This document shows positions 47,073 through 56,102 of a stretch of 64,000 nt of DNA, piece after piece; position 1 is the stretch's first letter; every line of letters begins with the position of its first letter. Below the pieces are notes generated by a model. The model searched no databases. It was not told the origin of the DNA and saw nothing but the letters and a program-made list of their open reading frames with translations. Both the position numbers and the translations under genes were made by a program. The stretch comes from Nitrosomonas sp. (GTDB taxonomy: Bacteria; Pseudomonadota; Gammaproteobacteria; Burkholderiales; Nitrosomonadaceae): NCBI GenBank assembly GCA_024281675.1, contig JAMXAG010000003.1:124001-188000 (forward strand), given 5' to 3'.

Positions 47073-48368
47073 TCAGCAAAACCCCATTTGCCGGGCGAGT
47101 AGCGTTACCGGATGTAATACTTCTACCGGAATATTTTCACCCCACAGTCCTTGAGTAATATGCATTGAACACCCGATATTTGAAGTTACCAGGTATTTTG
47201 CATCGTGTGCTACCAAATCATGTAACTTATGCGTCAGTAAAGCATTGGCTATATCGGATTGATCTAAAAAATAAGTTCCAGCCGCACCGCAACATTGATC
47301 ATTATTTGCCAAAGCGATCACCTGAGCATTAGGAATGCGTGACATGAGCGCATAAGGGTAAGATTGCGCTTGTAATACGTTACGTAACGTACAGGGATCA
47401 TGAACGATAATTTTATCGGATAACGGCGCAATATCGATCTGTTCCCACCCAGGTGAAGCAGCCAGAAACTGGCTAATATCCGCGATCGAATGATTTTCAT
47501 CAAACAAACCGTGCTCTGCTAATTGCGTACCACAACCGGAGGCTGTGGTAATAATTGCATCGACATGGTGCGACTCAAACGCGGTTTTGTTTTGCTTATT
47601 TAATGATGATACTTCTTTTATATGACCACTATGTTGATACAAGGCACCGCAGCAAGTTTGTTTTTGAGGCACATGGACGGTATATCCCAAGCGATTTAAC
47701 ACATAAATGCTCGCATTTAAGGTCGCAACATCAGTTAATCTTGCCACACACCCGAGAAACAAAGCGACTTCTCCGCGCTTGTTTTTATTGACTGGGTAAG
47801 TTTCTTTCCATGTGTGGGCAATAAAAGGCAGTGCTTTTGTTTCGTTTGTATACGGAAACTGAGCAACTGGAAGACTGGCAAGTAATTTTACCAATGGGTT
47901 CGTCTTTAATCGATTAAACGAATGAATCCACTTCCAAAAACCGCTTGTTTGTGCAAAATAGTACAAGCGATGCAGTTTTTCTAAACGGTCTGGTCGTGTA
48001 AGCAATGTTTTTTGTAAAAGATGCTTTAATTTGGATTGGCTTGGTTTTTTTATCGAGCGAGGTTGTTCTAACAGTAAAGCTCGGGTTTGATCGATCAATC
48101 GACCATACGAGACATAATTTGGACAAACGGCTTCACAAGCTCGGCATGTCAAACAACGATCCATGTGTTCGATAAATCGTGTATTCATGGGGATTTTTTC
48201 CGTTGCTACAGCCTGCATAAGTGCGATACGACCACGCGGAGAATCGGCTTCAGATTTCAGCAACCGATAGGTTGGGCAAGCTGGCAAACACAAGCCGCAG
48301 GACACACACTGGTTTGCCTCGTGAGCAATAATTTTTTTAAAATCGGAAGATGAAGAGCGAAATAACAA
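47073..48368 (-). CDS. glcF: Glycolate oxidase iron-sulfur subunit
   Basis: 431 residues. Two 4Fe-4S ferredoxin motifs, Cys21-24-27-31 (CVSCGLCLPACP) and Cys72-75-78-82 (CLTCRACEAVCP), are followed by two CCG domains (CCGALYQHSG near 242 and CCGAAGTYFL near 361). This is the GlcF arrangement for passing electrons from glycolate to the respiratory chain. The flavin subunits glcD and glcE are not in the window. The start is TTG at 48368, nine bases after a strong GAGGAG ribosome site. Confidence 0.93.
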   Translation of the reverse strand: MLFRSSSSDFKKIIAHEANQCVSCGLCLPACPTYRLLKSEADSPRGRIALMQAVATEKIPMNTRFIEHMDRCLTCRACEAVCPNYVSYGRLIDQTRALLLEQPRSIKKPSQSKLKHLLQKTLLTRPDRLEKLHRLYYFAQTSGFWKWIHSFNRLKTNPLVKLLASLPVAQFPYTNETKALPFIAHTWKETYPVNKNKRGEVALFLGCVARLTDVATLNASIYVLNRLGYTVHVPQKQTCCGALYQHSGHIKEVSSLNKQNKTAFESHHVDAIITTASGCGTQLAEHGLFDENHSIADISQFLAASPGWEQIDIAPLSDKIIVHDPCTLRNVLQAQSYPYALMSRIPNAQVIALANNDQCCGAAGTYFLDQSDIANALLTHKLHDLVAHDAKYLVTSNIGCSMHITQGLWGENIPVEVLHPVTLLARQMGFC

Positions 48369-48479
48369 AATATCAATCTCCTCTATATAGTGGTATGCAA
48401 TGCACTTTTTCTTAATTTTTGTTTAATCTACAAAGGAAAAGCAAACCTTAATGGTAGCATTCCCAATGCATTTTGTTTC

Positions 48480-48509
48480 TTGTCAGATGGGCTAAAATTA
48501 CTGTAAAAT
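48480..48509 (+). promoter_or_regulatory. Candidate sigma-70 promoter for the rpsP operon
   Basis: TTGTCA (48480-48485), an 18-base spacer and TAAAAT (48504-48509) preceded by TG at the extended -10 position. It lies about 48 bases before the rpsP ATG, in the 188-base gap divergent with glcF. Confidence 0.4.
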
Positions 48510-48556
48510 TAACGGTTCTTCTTTTATACATGCAGTCAGGGGCTTACAGATAAAAT

Positions 48557-48823
48557 ATGGTTATCATTAGATTAGCAAGGGGCGGCGCCAAAAAACGCCC
48601 ATTCTTCAATATGGTTGTTGCGGATTCACGTCACCCTCGTGACGGGAGATTTATTGAACGAGTTGGATTTTACAATCCCAGAGCTGTTGGAGGGGAAGAA
48701 CCCTTGCGCGTTCAATTGGATCGCATTTCGTACTGGCAATCTAAAGGTGCCCAGCTATCGCCAACTGCAAATCGCCTGGTTAAACAGTTTACGGTTAATA
48801 CCAAAAAAGCTACAAACAGTTAG
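48557..48823 (+). CDS. rpsP: 30S ribosomal protein S16
   Basis: 88 residues. Standard S16 start [20 protein letters not shown], then [19 protein letters not shown] and [19 protein letters not shown]. First gene of rpsP-rimM-trmD-rplS, an operon conserved across bacteria that couples ribosomal proteins with rRNA and tRNA processing. Confidence 0.98.
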   Translation: MVIIRLARGGAKKRPFFNMVVADSRHPRDGRFIERVGFYNPRAVGGEEPLRVQLDRISYWQSKGAQLSPTANRLVKQFTVNTKKATNS

Positions 48824-48870
48824 TGTTGTTATTGCTTAGCTGTTATCGCGAATAAGAAAATATCTCGCGT

Positions 48871-49386
48871 ATGATTGTGATGGGGCATATCTTAGGGCCC
48901 TTCGGGACTCGTGGATGGGTTAAGGTTTGCCCATATACAGAATATATTGATGGGTTGCTGCAATATTCATCATGGTGGTTGGGTACAGAGGAAACTGCGA
49001 ATTGGCATAAAGCGGAACTCGTGACGGGTCATGTCAATGGCAATAACTTAAATGTCAAATTAGCGGAATATTCTGACCGTGAGCAAGTTTTTCAACTAAA
49101 AGGATTACAAGTTGCAGTGCCACGTAGTTATTTGCCTGTTTTATCGGACGAGCAGGGTGACTACTACTGGTCGGATTTGATTGGTAAGGATGTCATCAAT
49201 TTAAAATCCCATCATCTGGGTAAAATCATTGGATTATTAGAAACCGGTGCAAATGATGTATTGCGTGTACAAAATGATTCCATGAAGGATTCTAAAGAGA
49301 TTCTCATTCCTTTCATCAAACAGATCATTATTCAAGTAGATTTAGATAAGTCACGGGTGATTGTTGATTGGGAATTGGATTTTTAG
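48871..49386 (+). CDS. rimM: 16S rRNA processing protein RimM
   Basis: Assembly factor for the 30S head that binds S19. 171 residues: N-terminal RimM domain (VMGHILGPFGTRGWVKVCPYTE at about 3-24) and C-terminal PRC-barrel domain (about 95-168, with YYWSDLIGKDVINLKSHHLGKI and ILIPFIKQIIIQVDLDKSRVIVDW). Confidence 0.96.
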   Translation: MIVMGHILGPFGTRGWVKVCPYTEYIDGLLQYSSWWLGTEETANWHKAELVTGHVNGNNLNVKLAEYSDREQVFQLKGLQVAVPRSYLPVLSDEQGDYYWSDLIGKDVINLKSHHLGKIIGLLETGANDVLRVQNDSMKDSKEILIPFIKQIIIQVDLDKSRVIVDWELDF

Positions 49387-49394
49387 TGAAATAG

Positions 49395-50168
49395 ATGATG
49401 CCTTTTGCGTGCGATGTTTTGACACTATTTCCGGAAATGTTTAATGCTGTTACTCAGTATGGCGTGACAGGGAAGGCCTGGAAGAATCGTATTTTTGAAT
49501 TGACAACATGGAATCCACGCGACTTTAGCCATAATAGTCATCGTACTGTCGATGATAGTCCCTACGGTGGCGGGCCGGGGATGGTGATGATGGCTGAACC
49601 CCTGGAAGAAGCCATTATGCAAGCCAAGTCAAGGCAACAGGGGCTTGGAATTACGCATCCGGAAGTCGTTTACTTGTCGCCGCAAGGAGAAAAACTTACG
49701 CATGCAACGGTTAAAGAATTGAGCCTCGGTAGTGGATTGATTTTTGTGTGTGGAAGATATGAAGGTGTTGATGAACGCCTCATTGTACGGCAAGTGGATA
49801 GAGAAATATCGATTGGCGATTATGTGCTTTCGGGGGGTGAAATTGCTGCAATGGTGCTTATTGATGCAATTGTCAGGCAAATCCCTGACGTATTAGGTGA
49901 TCCTGAATCAGCAAACCAAGATTCTTTTGTCAATGGACTGCTGGATTATCCTCACTATACTCGACCAGAAATATATAGAGGGGACCAAGTGCCTGAAATA
50001 CTAATGTCCGGGAATCATGCGCATATCCAACGTTGGCGTTTGCAACAGTCACTCGGAAGAACTTGGTCTAGGCGACCAGATTTGCTTGAAACAAAACTTG
50101 CACATGGTATGACAACCGAGGAACAAAAACTTTTAGAAGAATATAAACAATTACACAAAACAAGGTAA
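49395..50168 (+). CDS. trmD: tRNA (guanine37-N1)-methyltransferase
   Basis: Methylates G37 next to the anticodon and prevents +1 frameshifting. 257 residues, SPOUT fold with the deep trefoil knot. Marks: [30 protein letters not shown] (about 53-65), [14 protein letters not shown] (about 116-129), [10 protein letters not shown] (about 138-147) and [17 protein letters not shown] (about 181-197). It starts eight bases after rimM. Confidence 0.97.
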   Translation: MMPFACDVLTLFPEMFNAVTQYGVTGKAWKNRIFELTTWNPRDFSHNSHRTVDDSPYGGGPGMVMMAEPLEEAIMQAKSRQQGLGITHPEVVYLSPQGEKLTHATVKELSLGSGLIFVCGRYEGVDERLIVRQVDREISIGDYVLSGGEIAAMVLIDAIVRQIPDVLGDPESANQDSFVNGLLDYPHYTRPEIYRGDQVPEILMSGNHAHIQRWRLQQSLGRTWSRRPDLLETKLAHGMTTEEQKLLEEYKQLHKTR

Positions 50169-50202
50169 AATCGGCAATCTGAAAAATGGAGCAAAACAAA
50201 TC

Positions 50203-50652
50203 ATGAATCTTATCGATCAATTAGAAGCTGAAGAAATTAAACGGCTTAACAAAGACATACCCGATTTTTCCCCAGGGGATACAGTCGTCGTAAACGTCAA
50301 CGTTGTGGAAGGAGATCGTAAGCGTGTACAAGCTTATGAAGGCGTAGTCATTGCGAAACGTAACCGGGGATTGAATTCGTCTTTTATTGTTCGCAAAATT
50401 TCAAGTGGTGAGGGCGTAGAGAGAACTTTCCAGACATACTCACCATTAATTGCGAGCGTTGAAATTAAACGTCGTGGTGAGGTGCGTCGCGCTAAACTGT
50501 ACTATCTTAGAGATCGCTCAGGAAAATCAGCACGTATTCGCGAAAAATTATCGACTCGTACACAAGCCCTTAAAGAATCAGTATCAGGTTCTGCTCAAGC
50601 CAATGCTGCCGCAGAGCAAATGGAAAATAGTGGCGATGCAGCAAAGGAATAG
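50203..50652 (+). CDS. rplS: 50S ribosomal protein L19
   Basis: 149 residues. Core L19 sequence: [60 protein letters not shown] and [18 protein letters not shown]. The C-terminal 30 residues past REKL (Ala-, Ser- and Glu-rich) extend beyond the 115-125 residues usual in the family. Last gene of the operon, followed by a strong terminator. Confidence 0.97.
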   Translation: MNLIDQLEAEEIKRLNKDIPDFSPGDTVVVNVNVVEGDRKRVQAYEGVVIAKRNRGLNSSFIVRKISSGEGVERTFQTYSPLIASVEIKRRGEVRRAKLYYLRDRSGKSARIREKLSTRTQALKESVSGSAQANAAAEQMENSGDAAKE

Positions 50653-50714
50653 GAATAGAACAAATTGATGAGGGTTTGAATGTTTGATTCGCTAGATCTT
50701 ATTGAATAGCAATA

Positions 50715-50756
50715 AAAAAGCCCTGCAAGAAAAAGATTCTTCTTGCAGGGCTTTTT
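50715..50756. terminator. Strong bidirectional terminator between rplS and the arsC-like gene
   Basis: A perfect 17-bp stem, AAAAAGCCCTGCAAGAA (50715-50731) with its complement at 50740-50756, and an 8-base loop. The A-run on one side and the T-run on the other let it stop both the rplS operon and the convergent arsC-like gene. Confidence 0.95.
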
Positions 50757-50776
50757 AAATTGGAGACTATTATCTT

Positions 50777-51130
50777 TTACTGTTTTATTTTCAATAAATC
50801 GAAAACATTTTCGGGTGGACGGCATATCTTAGCTTGGTTACCGCGTACTACGATAGGACGTTGCATTAAATCCGGATTATCAATCATTGCTTGCATAAGC
50901 TCTTCGTCCGAGGCGCCTGTTAATTGATTAGCAGACGGTTCATCTTTACGCAAAATATCCCGTGCGGTTACACGCAATTTAGCAATCAGCTCTTTCAACT
51001 CGCCAATCGTCAAAGGCGTATCATAATAATTCACCGAATCGAACTCTTCCCCGCTCTCTGCCAGAATGGATAGCGTGGTTCTACACTTACTACAAGTAGG
51101 TTTCTGGTAAATCTTTATTTTATCGTTCAT
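50777..51130 (-). CDS. ArsC/Spx-type thioredoxin-fold reductase
   Basis: 117 residues of the arsenate reductase (ArsC/YffB/Spx) family. The N-terminal YQKPTCSKCRTTLSIL has the family Cys13, plus a second Cys16 that gives a CxxC pair, less typical of glutaredoxin-dependent ArsC. LMQRPIVVRGNQAKICRPPENV (about 88-109) carries the conserved Arg-Pro and Arg residues. It could reduce arsenate or have another redox role; no arsenite pump or regulator is adjacent. Confidence 0.85.
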   Translation of the reverse strand: MNDKIKIYQKPTCSKCRTTLSILAESGEEFDSVNYYDTPLTIGELKELIAKLRVTARDILRKDEPSANQLTGASDEELMQAMIDNPDLMQRPIVVRGNQAKICRPPENVFDLLKIKQ

Positions 51131-51192
51131 TCATTGTGACGCTTAAAGTTTTATAGGCATGAATAGGATGCACTGATTTATCAACACGTCAT

Positions 51193-51714
51193 TTATTTGA
51201 TACCACATTCCGAGGATATGGTTTTATAAGCTGCTGACGAACCACTTAATCCAAAAGTATCAACGGTGCTAGTGCCGCGAGAAGAAACACCTTTCACAAC
51301 TAAAGAACTACCTCGTTTGATCGCATCTACGATTTTATCATCGGTCGATTGATCGCGGGCCCATGCTGAATCGTCCTGGGTAAAGAGTTGAAAAGTCAGA
51401 TTGTTTACAGTAACTGAAGCTTCACTTCCTGTCTTATAGGTATAACCCGATACATAACTAAACACGTTTTTACTTTTTTCTGCTGGACGATGGGTAACCA
51501 GTACAAACACATCTCCTCTTTTCGAGTAATTTCCAGAAGTTTTTTTAGGCTGGCTAACCATATAACAAACTTTATTGCTATTCTCCATAAAAGTATAAGC
51601 TATCCAATCACCATGTTCACCAATCATCTTGGGTTCCGTAGCATGTGCAACGTTACCAAACAGAGGAAGTAGAAACATGCTACACAGTAGTAATTTTGTA
51701 CACTTTAATTTCAT
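51193..51714 (-). CDS. Secreted IalB-family protein
   Basis: 173 residues with a signal peptide (LLLCSMFLLPLFGNVAHA, cleavage near 26). The mature part matches the invasion-associated locus B pattern: GDWIAYTFMENSNKVCYMVS, VFVLVTHRPAEKSKNVFSYV, FTQDDSAWARDQSTDDKIVD and RGTSTVDTFGLSGSSAAY with a final Cys. Two mature cysteines (about 44 and 171) could form a disulphide. The family is named after a Bartonella locus but is widespread in environmental bacteria, where its role is unknown. Confidence 0.83.
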   Translation of the reverse strand: MKLKCTKLLLCSMFLLPLFGNVAHATEPKMIGEHGDWIAYTFMENSNKVCYMVSQPKKTSGNYSKRGDVFVLVTHRPAEKSKNVFSYVSGYTYKTGSEASVTVNNLTFQLFTQDDSAWARDQSTDDKIVDAIKRGSSLVVKGVSSRGTSTVDTFGLSGSSAAYKTISSECGIK

Positions 51715-51809
51715 TTTTTGAAGAAACCTTGAAAATTATCGGAATGCCAAGCAATTGCTCAATAATCATCAGCAATACACCAGACAGTTAAAATGATACT
51801 GTTTCGTCT

Positions 51810-52067
51810 TTATTTGCACCCTTCCATTTTATAAATATAAAACCCATTTTCGTTGATTTCATCAACCACATGATCGGGTGCACTTTGACTGTGACAGAAA
51901 CTGCATTCTTTACTAGTGACGACTGCATCATTTTCGCCAATTGAAGCAAGCCATTGTTTTGCATATTCAACAGCTTTTTTATCGTCCTTCATGGACGTAA
52001 AAACATCAAAATGCATAGTGTGGCCATCCTTGGCTTTAACATAGGTATCATATACATGAATTTGCAT
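51810..52067 (-). CDS. DUF2024 family protein
   Basis: 85 residues. The N-terminal IHVYDTYVKAKDGHTMHFDV is the family hallmark, followed by KAVEYAKQWLASIGE and a CSFCHS Cys pair. Small cytoplasmic protein of unknown role. Its ATG at 52067 opens toward the long gene-free stretch to the right. Confidence 0.85.
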   Translation of the reverse strand: MQIHVYDTYVKAKDGHTMHFDVFTSMKDDKKAVEYAKQWLASIGENDAVVTSKECSFCHSQSAPDHVVDEINENGFYIYKMEGCK

Positions 52068-52389
52068 TTACTTAATCCTTTATTACAAAATCAATTATTG
52101 TCGCGAAATATGGATAGCATCACCGTACTATCTGAACTATCCGAATAACTTTTCTGAAACAGGCAAAATACTATACCAAGTTATCAGTAAAACTTAAACC
52201 TAAACTGCTATACATATAGAGAACAAGTGTGCAGTCATGTTTGAAGTATAAAGAATTTCATATTCTATAAGAAGTAGGAGTAATTTTGAAATAAGACGAT
52301 CACAGATCTATTCCTTATCAGGCTTTAAAGAGGGTGATTTTTAGGAGTAATGAGATGATAGGCATCAGGTCAATGATCAGTCGGAGCTT
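52068..52389. other. Gene-free stretch, left part of the 760-bp gap before the polysaccharide cluster
   Basis: AT-rich and without a credible open frame or RNA gene. It should contain the promoter of the DUF2024 gene at its left edge. Nothing else is recognised. Confidence 0.4.
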
Positions 52390-52537
52390 CTAGCAGGTGT
52401 TGAAAAACTACCTGCGTTATCCGCGACGTTATAAACAGGCTCATAATGCTCTTTCTTTTACTATACATAAACTGCGCTTTTCGCCTGCTTCTGCCCTGAA
52501 TCGTCTTCCTCGAAAACGTTTTTCAGCGGTTTGCTAG
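52390..52537. repeat. MITE-like inverted-repeat element, copy 2
   Basis: 148 bp bounded by inverted ends CTAGCAGGTGTTGAAAAAC (from 52390) and the complement of CTAGCAAACCGCTGAAAAAC (to 52537). Its interior shares ordered blocks with the copy at 11555-11697, notably AATGCTC, TTACTAT and CTGCGCTTTT. Ends and interior have diverged, so the copies are not recent sisters. Confidence 0.65.
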
Positions 52538-52827
52538 GTGGCATAGTATTAATGCGGATGGCAACACAACAAGTTGTCTTTTGCAGAGGATTGTTCCTGA
52601 GAATCAATAATCGTATGATCTATTATCAATGCTTAAGTGCTTTGCTGAAATCAAAGCAGTCGGTGATCGTTTGCTGGTGGTTTGCTGGTGTTTACCTATC
52701 TGCGAGGGTAGAATAGCGCGATTTAGTCCTTCATGGGCTGTTTTATTTGATCATCGCAGTAAGTAGTCTGTAAAAAATTTCCAATGGAGCATCTTTTAAA
52801 TAAATTGATAGTTATTTCGATTCGGTC
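52538..52827. other. Gene-free stretch before the polysaccharide cluster
   Basis: Holds only a short unlikely frame of about 60 codons and a repeated TTTGCTGGTG (near 52671 and 52681). Probably the upstream region of the glycosyltransferase-like gene at 52828. Confidence 0.4.
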
Positions 52828-54096
52828 ATGAAAGCTCTTTTCTTTCTTCGTCACTACAATGATATTGACCATATTACGCCGGTTATTTACAAGTGGATCC
52901 AGTCCGGTCATCAATGCGATGTGGTGTTAATTGGTTCTGCAAAATTTCGCCGCGATTTTCGTGTGCAATTTTTGAGTCAGTTAAAAGGAGTTCGTGTAGC
53001 GCATATGCGAGAGCTGTTTTCATGGTTGGATTATCTTAAATGGCGCTTACAAATGTTATTGCTGACGCGAAATGTTCGTCGCATAAAAATTATTGGAAAT
53101 ATAGTTGCTGCATTGGCAGAGCATTTTGATGAAAAAAAACGCGAACCGTTATGGCGGCATACGGCAGGTTTTTTATTGGAACGCTGTTTTGCCGGAAACA
53201 ACAGCCAAGGTGTTGTCGCTTTTGATTGGATTGAAAGAAATTCGGTGATTTGCGTAGAATGGGTAGAAGTAGTTGTGGCAATGGCGAAAGATAGAGGTTT
53301 TAACGTTGTTTCGCTGCCACATGGCGATAGTCCACATGCAAGTCAATTGATTCGACGCGGTGAAAGGCGTGTGGTCCCGGATGCTTTGTTTTCTACCGCG
53401 GCGATTTTTGATAAATTGGTCGTGCCTAATGAATTGTGTGCGATACGTTTTCGTCCTTTTCTACCGGAAAGTAAAATTGCTGTTCTCGGTTCGCCAAGAT
53501 ACTGTGAAGAATGGCTGAGCATCCTTTCCGGTTTAATGCCGCCATCACCGCTGGTACGTTCAAACAGTCGGCTTAAGATTGTCATGTTTTTGAGAAAAGC
53601 TAATTTCACGACCTTTTGGGAAGAAGTGGGAGAAGTGGTACAGATGATTGCAGAGTTTCCGGATGTGGAACTGATTATTAAGCCGCATACGCGTAGTGGT
53701 TGGAAGCAATCATTGACTACAGACAACACGATTCGAAAATTACACAGTGTTCGGATTGCTGATGATAATACACATTCCGTGCACTTGATGAACTGGTCGG
53801 ATGTGATTATTGATTTAGCTACATCGGTAGTTTTTGAAGCAGTACGTGTGAAAAAACCGGTTTTGGCAGCTGACTATTTGATTGCTGCCCGTTCAACGGT
53901 TGCTTATTACATGCCTGAGACCGAGCTTAAATGCCGCGACGATGTATATGAAAGGATCAATGGTTTTTTGACGCAAGGACTGGATTCCTTTTACGTGGAA
54001 GAAAATCGACAGCGTTTTCTGAAAGAGATACTGGATGTTCCGGATGGTAACGTCCTGTCGCGCTTTGTGGCTTTACTTGAAAAATCAGCGGAGTGA
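52828..54096 (+). CDS. Putative GT-B-fold glycosyl- or glycerophosphotransferase
   Basis: 422 residues, cytoplasmic. The fold looks like GT-B: an N-terminal half starting MKALFFLRHYNDIDHITPVI, a mid-protein SLPHGDSPHASQLI (about 173-186) and a C-terminal half with VELIIKPHTRSGW (about 282-294) and LMNWSDVIIDLATSVVFEAVRVKKP (about 328-352). The His-Gly, KPHTR and late Ser-Val-x-Phe-Glu pattern recalls CDP-glycerol or capsule-type transferases. It opens a cluster with a methyltransferase, a GT2 enzyme and an O-antigen ligase-like protein, so a role in surface glycan synthesis is likely; the substrate is unknown. Confidence 0.6.
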   Translation: MKALFFLRHYNDIDHITPVIYKWIQSGHQCDVVLIGSAKFRRDFRVQFLSQLKGVRVAHMRELFSWLDYLKWRLQMLLLTRNVRRIKIIGNIVAALAEHFDEKKREPLWRHTAGFLLERCFAGNNSQGVVAFDWIERNSVICVEWVEVVVAMAKDRGFNVVSLPHGDSPHASQLIRRGERRVVPDALFSTAAIFDKLVVPNELCAIRFRPFLPESKIAVLGSPRYCEEWLSILSGLMPPSPLVRSNSRLKIVMFLRKANFTTFWEEVGEVVQMIAEFPDVELIIKPHTRSGWKQSLTTDNTIRKLHSVRIADDNTHSVHLMNWSDVIIDLATSVVFEAVRVKKPVLAADYLIAARSTVAYYMPETELKCRDDVYERINGFLTQGLDSFYVEENRQRFLKEILDVPDGNVLSRFVALLEKSAE

Positions 54097-54157
54097 TGTT
54101 GTTGCATGATGACCATCAATTAATGTCAATGTAAGTTAACCTAAAAGAAAATACATA

Positions 54158-54922
54158 GTGTCAATTAAAGAGATTATTAATGAATTAGTTGTGGTTGCGT
54201 ATAAACTGAAAGGGGGCTATGTAAAGGTCCCAGTCAGAGACCAATCTATTTTGATTTCAGTAGACCATCTGCGTACTTTGAATCGCGCAAAAACCTATTC
54301 AGTTAAAGAACCAGATACGCTGGATTGGTTGGATAGCTTCGAGCCAAATTCTTGTTATTTTGATATTGGCGCGAACATTGGGCAGTATTCTTTGTATCCA
54401 GCAAAGAAATATGGCGACAAGATTCGGGTTTATGCTTTCGAACCCCAGAGCAATAATTATTATGCACTCAATAAGAATATATTCTTCAATAACTTAAGTG
54501 ATAATATTTTATCCTATTGTGTAGCGATATCTGGGCAAAGTGAATTTTCCAAACTGTATATTCCGAAATTTATTCCAGGGGGCAATCGGTCGCAATTTGG
54601 TGCTGAAGATCTAGAAAATATGAAAATATCAGCAACACATACGCAAGGTATGTTCGGTGTAACACTGGATGATTTGTGCGGTCAGTGGAAGTTTCCTTGC
54701 CCAAACTATATCAAAATCGATGTGGATGGTTTGGAAATCGCTATTCTGAAAGGTGCGGCCTCTATTCTGAAAAATCCTGCATTGAAATCGATTATCGTTG
54801 AGTTGGGTACTGAAAGTGAACGTAATGAAGCGCTCGCGCTTATGCAACAAGCCGGGTTTGAAGTAAAACAAAAATCAACTAGAAATTGGGGTGAAGCTTA
54901 TTTGATTTTTGAAAGAAGCTGA
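54158..54922 (+). CDS. FkbM-family methyltransferase
   Basis: 254 residues. SAM-binding motif I is CYFDIGANIGQYSLYPAKKY (66-85), followed by VYAFEPQSNNYYALNKNI (about 92-109) and NYIKIDVDGLEIAILKGA (about 187-204), the FkbM pattern. Such enzymes O-methylate sugars or glycolipids in surface polysaccharide clusters. The start is GTG at 54158. The next gene starts within nine bases of its stop. Confidence 0.88.
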   Translation: MSIKEIINELVVVAYKLKGGYVKVPVRDQSILISVDHLRTLNRAKTYSVKEPDTLDWLDSFEPNSCYFDIGANIGQYSLYPAKKYGDKIRVYAFEPQSNNYYALNKNIFFNNLSDNILSYCVAISGQSEFSKLYIPKFIPGGNRSQFGAEDLENMKISATHTQGMFGVTLDDLCGQWKFPCPNYIKIDVDGLEIAILKGAASILKNPALKSIIVELGTESERNEALALMQQAGFEVKQKSTRNWGEAYLIFERS

Positions 54923-54930
54923 TATTGGCT

Positions 54931-55950
54931 ATGGACAAACCAAGCCTATTGTCTGTTGATGTTGTTATTCCTGTTTATAATTCTCCCGATATAGTAAAAC
55001 GCTGCATTGATTCGGTAATCGCGCATCTGAATCAATCCATTCATACAGTATGGATTCAAGACGATGCTTCCAATGTAGAAACACGCGAAATGCTGGATGG
55101 ATTGACCTACACACAAGTACATGTGCATCATGCTTTGAGAAATCTAGGGTACGGTCAATCGGTCAACGAAGCAGTTGCGCGTTCCGATGCCGATCTGGTA
55201 CTGGTGCTTAATTCAGATACTGAATTGCGAGAAAATTTTCTGCCGACGCTATGCAATGCGTTGCAACAAGATGAGAAGCTTGCGATTGTTAGTCCAGTAC
55301 ACGATTCTTTCTTTCATTATCATCCCAGTCAGTATCAGCGCCAAACGGGTGGTTATATTACGACTTACCGTTTTCAAGGCTATGGTTTCTTGGTTCGACG
55401 TAAGCTTTTTATGTCGATTGGGGGTTTTGACCAGGAATTTGGCCGCGGATACTACGAAGATACTGACCTGGGGCGCCGCTTGATCGAACAAGGTTGGCGC
55501 GTGGGTATTCATGCGGATTGTTATATCCATCATAAAGGTGGCGCTTCATTTGGCCGCGGGCAGGATTTTCGAGCGCTGGTTGCACGCAATCGTGCGTACT
55601 ACTTTTTCCGTTATCCCGATGCGAAAAAAAATATCTTATTGATTTCTTGTAAGTATTCTTTGCTGGATTTGTCGCCCGAGTTGACCAATAACTTGAATGT
55701 CGTTATGCAGCGTGGCGGAAGTGTTTATTGGTTGACGCCATTATCATCGCCGCAGCTATCGTGTTTGCAAATGCACAATGTTTCTGCCAATTTGTTTAAT
55801 ATGCTTCGCTTAATGTTGAGAGGTCAATCACGTGCTGATAAACGTATTTCTGCAGTCTGGATGCTGGCGGGGGTTCCATGGGTATGGCAAATACTACTGA
55901 AAGGATTTGTTCGTCTCAACAAACTTAAACTACGAGAGTGGGCAAATTGA
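54931..55950 (+). CDS. Family 2 glycosyltransferase
   Basis: 339 residues from the ATG at 54931 (TTG at 54925 is an alternative). GT-A fold: VDVVIPVYNSPDIVKRCIDS at about 9-28, LVLVLNSDTELRE with the DxD-type Asp (about 88-100), GYGFLVRRKLFMSIGGFDQEFG (about 150-171) and YYEDTDLGRRLIEQGW (about 174-189) with the catalytic ED. The C-terminal 90 residues are less conserved. It follows the FkbM gene closely. Likely adds a sugar to a lipid-linked glycan. Confidence 0.92.
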   Translation: MDKPSLLSVDVVIPVYNSPDIVKRCIDSVIAHLNQSIHTVWIQDDASNVETREMLDGLTYTQVHVHHALRNLGYGQSVNEAVARSDADLVLVLNSDTELRENFLPTLCNALQQDEKLAIVSPVHDSFFHYHPSQYQRQTGGYITTYRFQGYGFLVRRKLFMSIGGFDQEFGRGYYEDTDLGRRLIEQGWRVGIHADCYIHHKGGASFGRGQDFRALVARNRAYYFFRYPDAKKNILLISCKYSLLDLSPELTNNLNVVMQRGGSVYWLTPLSSPQLSCLQMHNVSANLFNMLRLMLRGQSRADKRISAVWMLAGVPWVWQILLKGFVRLNKLKLREWAN

Positions 55951-56102
55951 TTTAAATTTCTATGCTAGTAATGACGGACATTCGTTATTTTGCAGCGATT
56001 CTGTTAGCAACTTTTTGCTATAAAAGTGTAGGGTGTAAAGCCGCCTTTCCTGGTGGGATTTTGCTACTTACGGTATAAAATCTTTATACAAAATTATTTT
56101 CA

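Noticed and set aside
52531..52716. 61-codon frame in the 760-bp gap
   Set aside because: It begins inside the inverted-repeat element and encodes no recognisable sequence.
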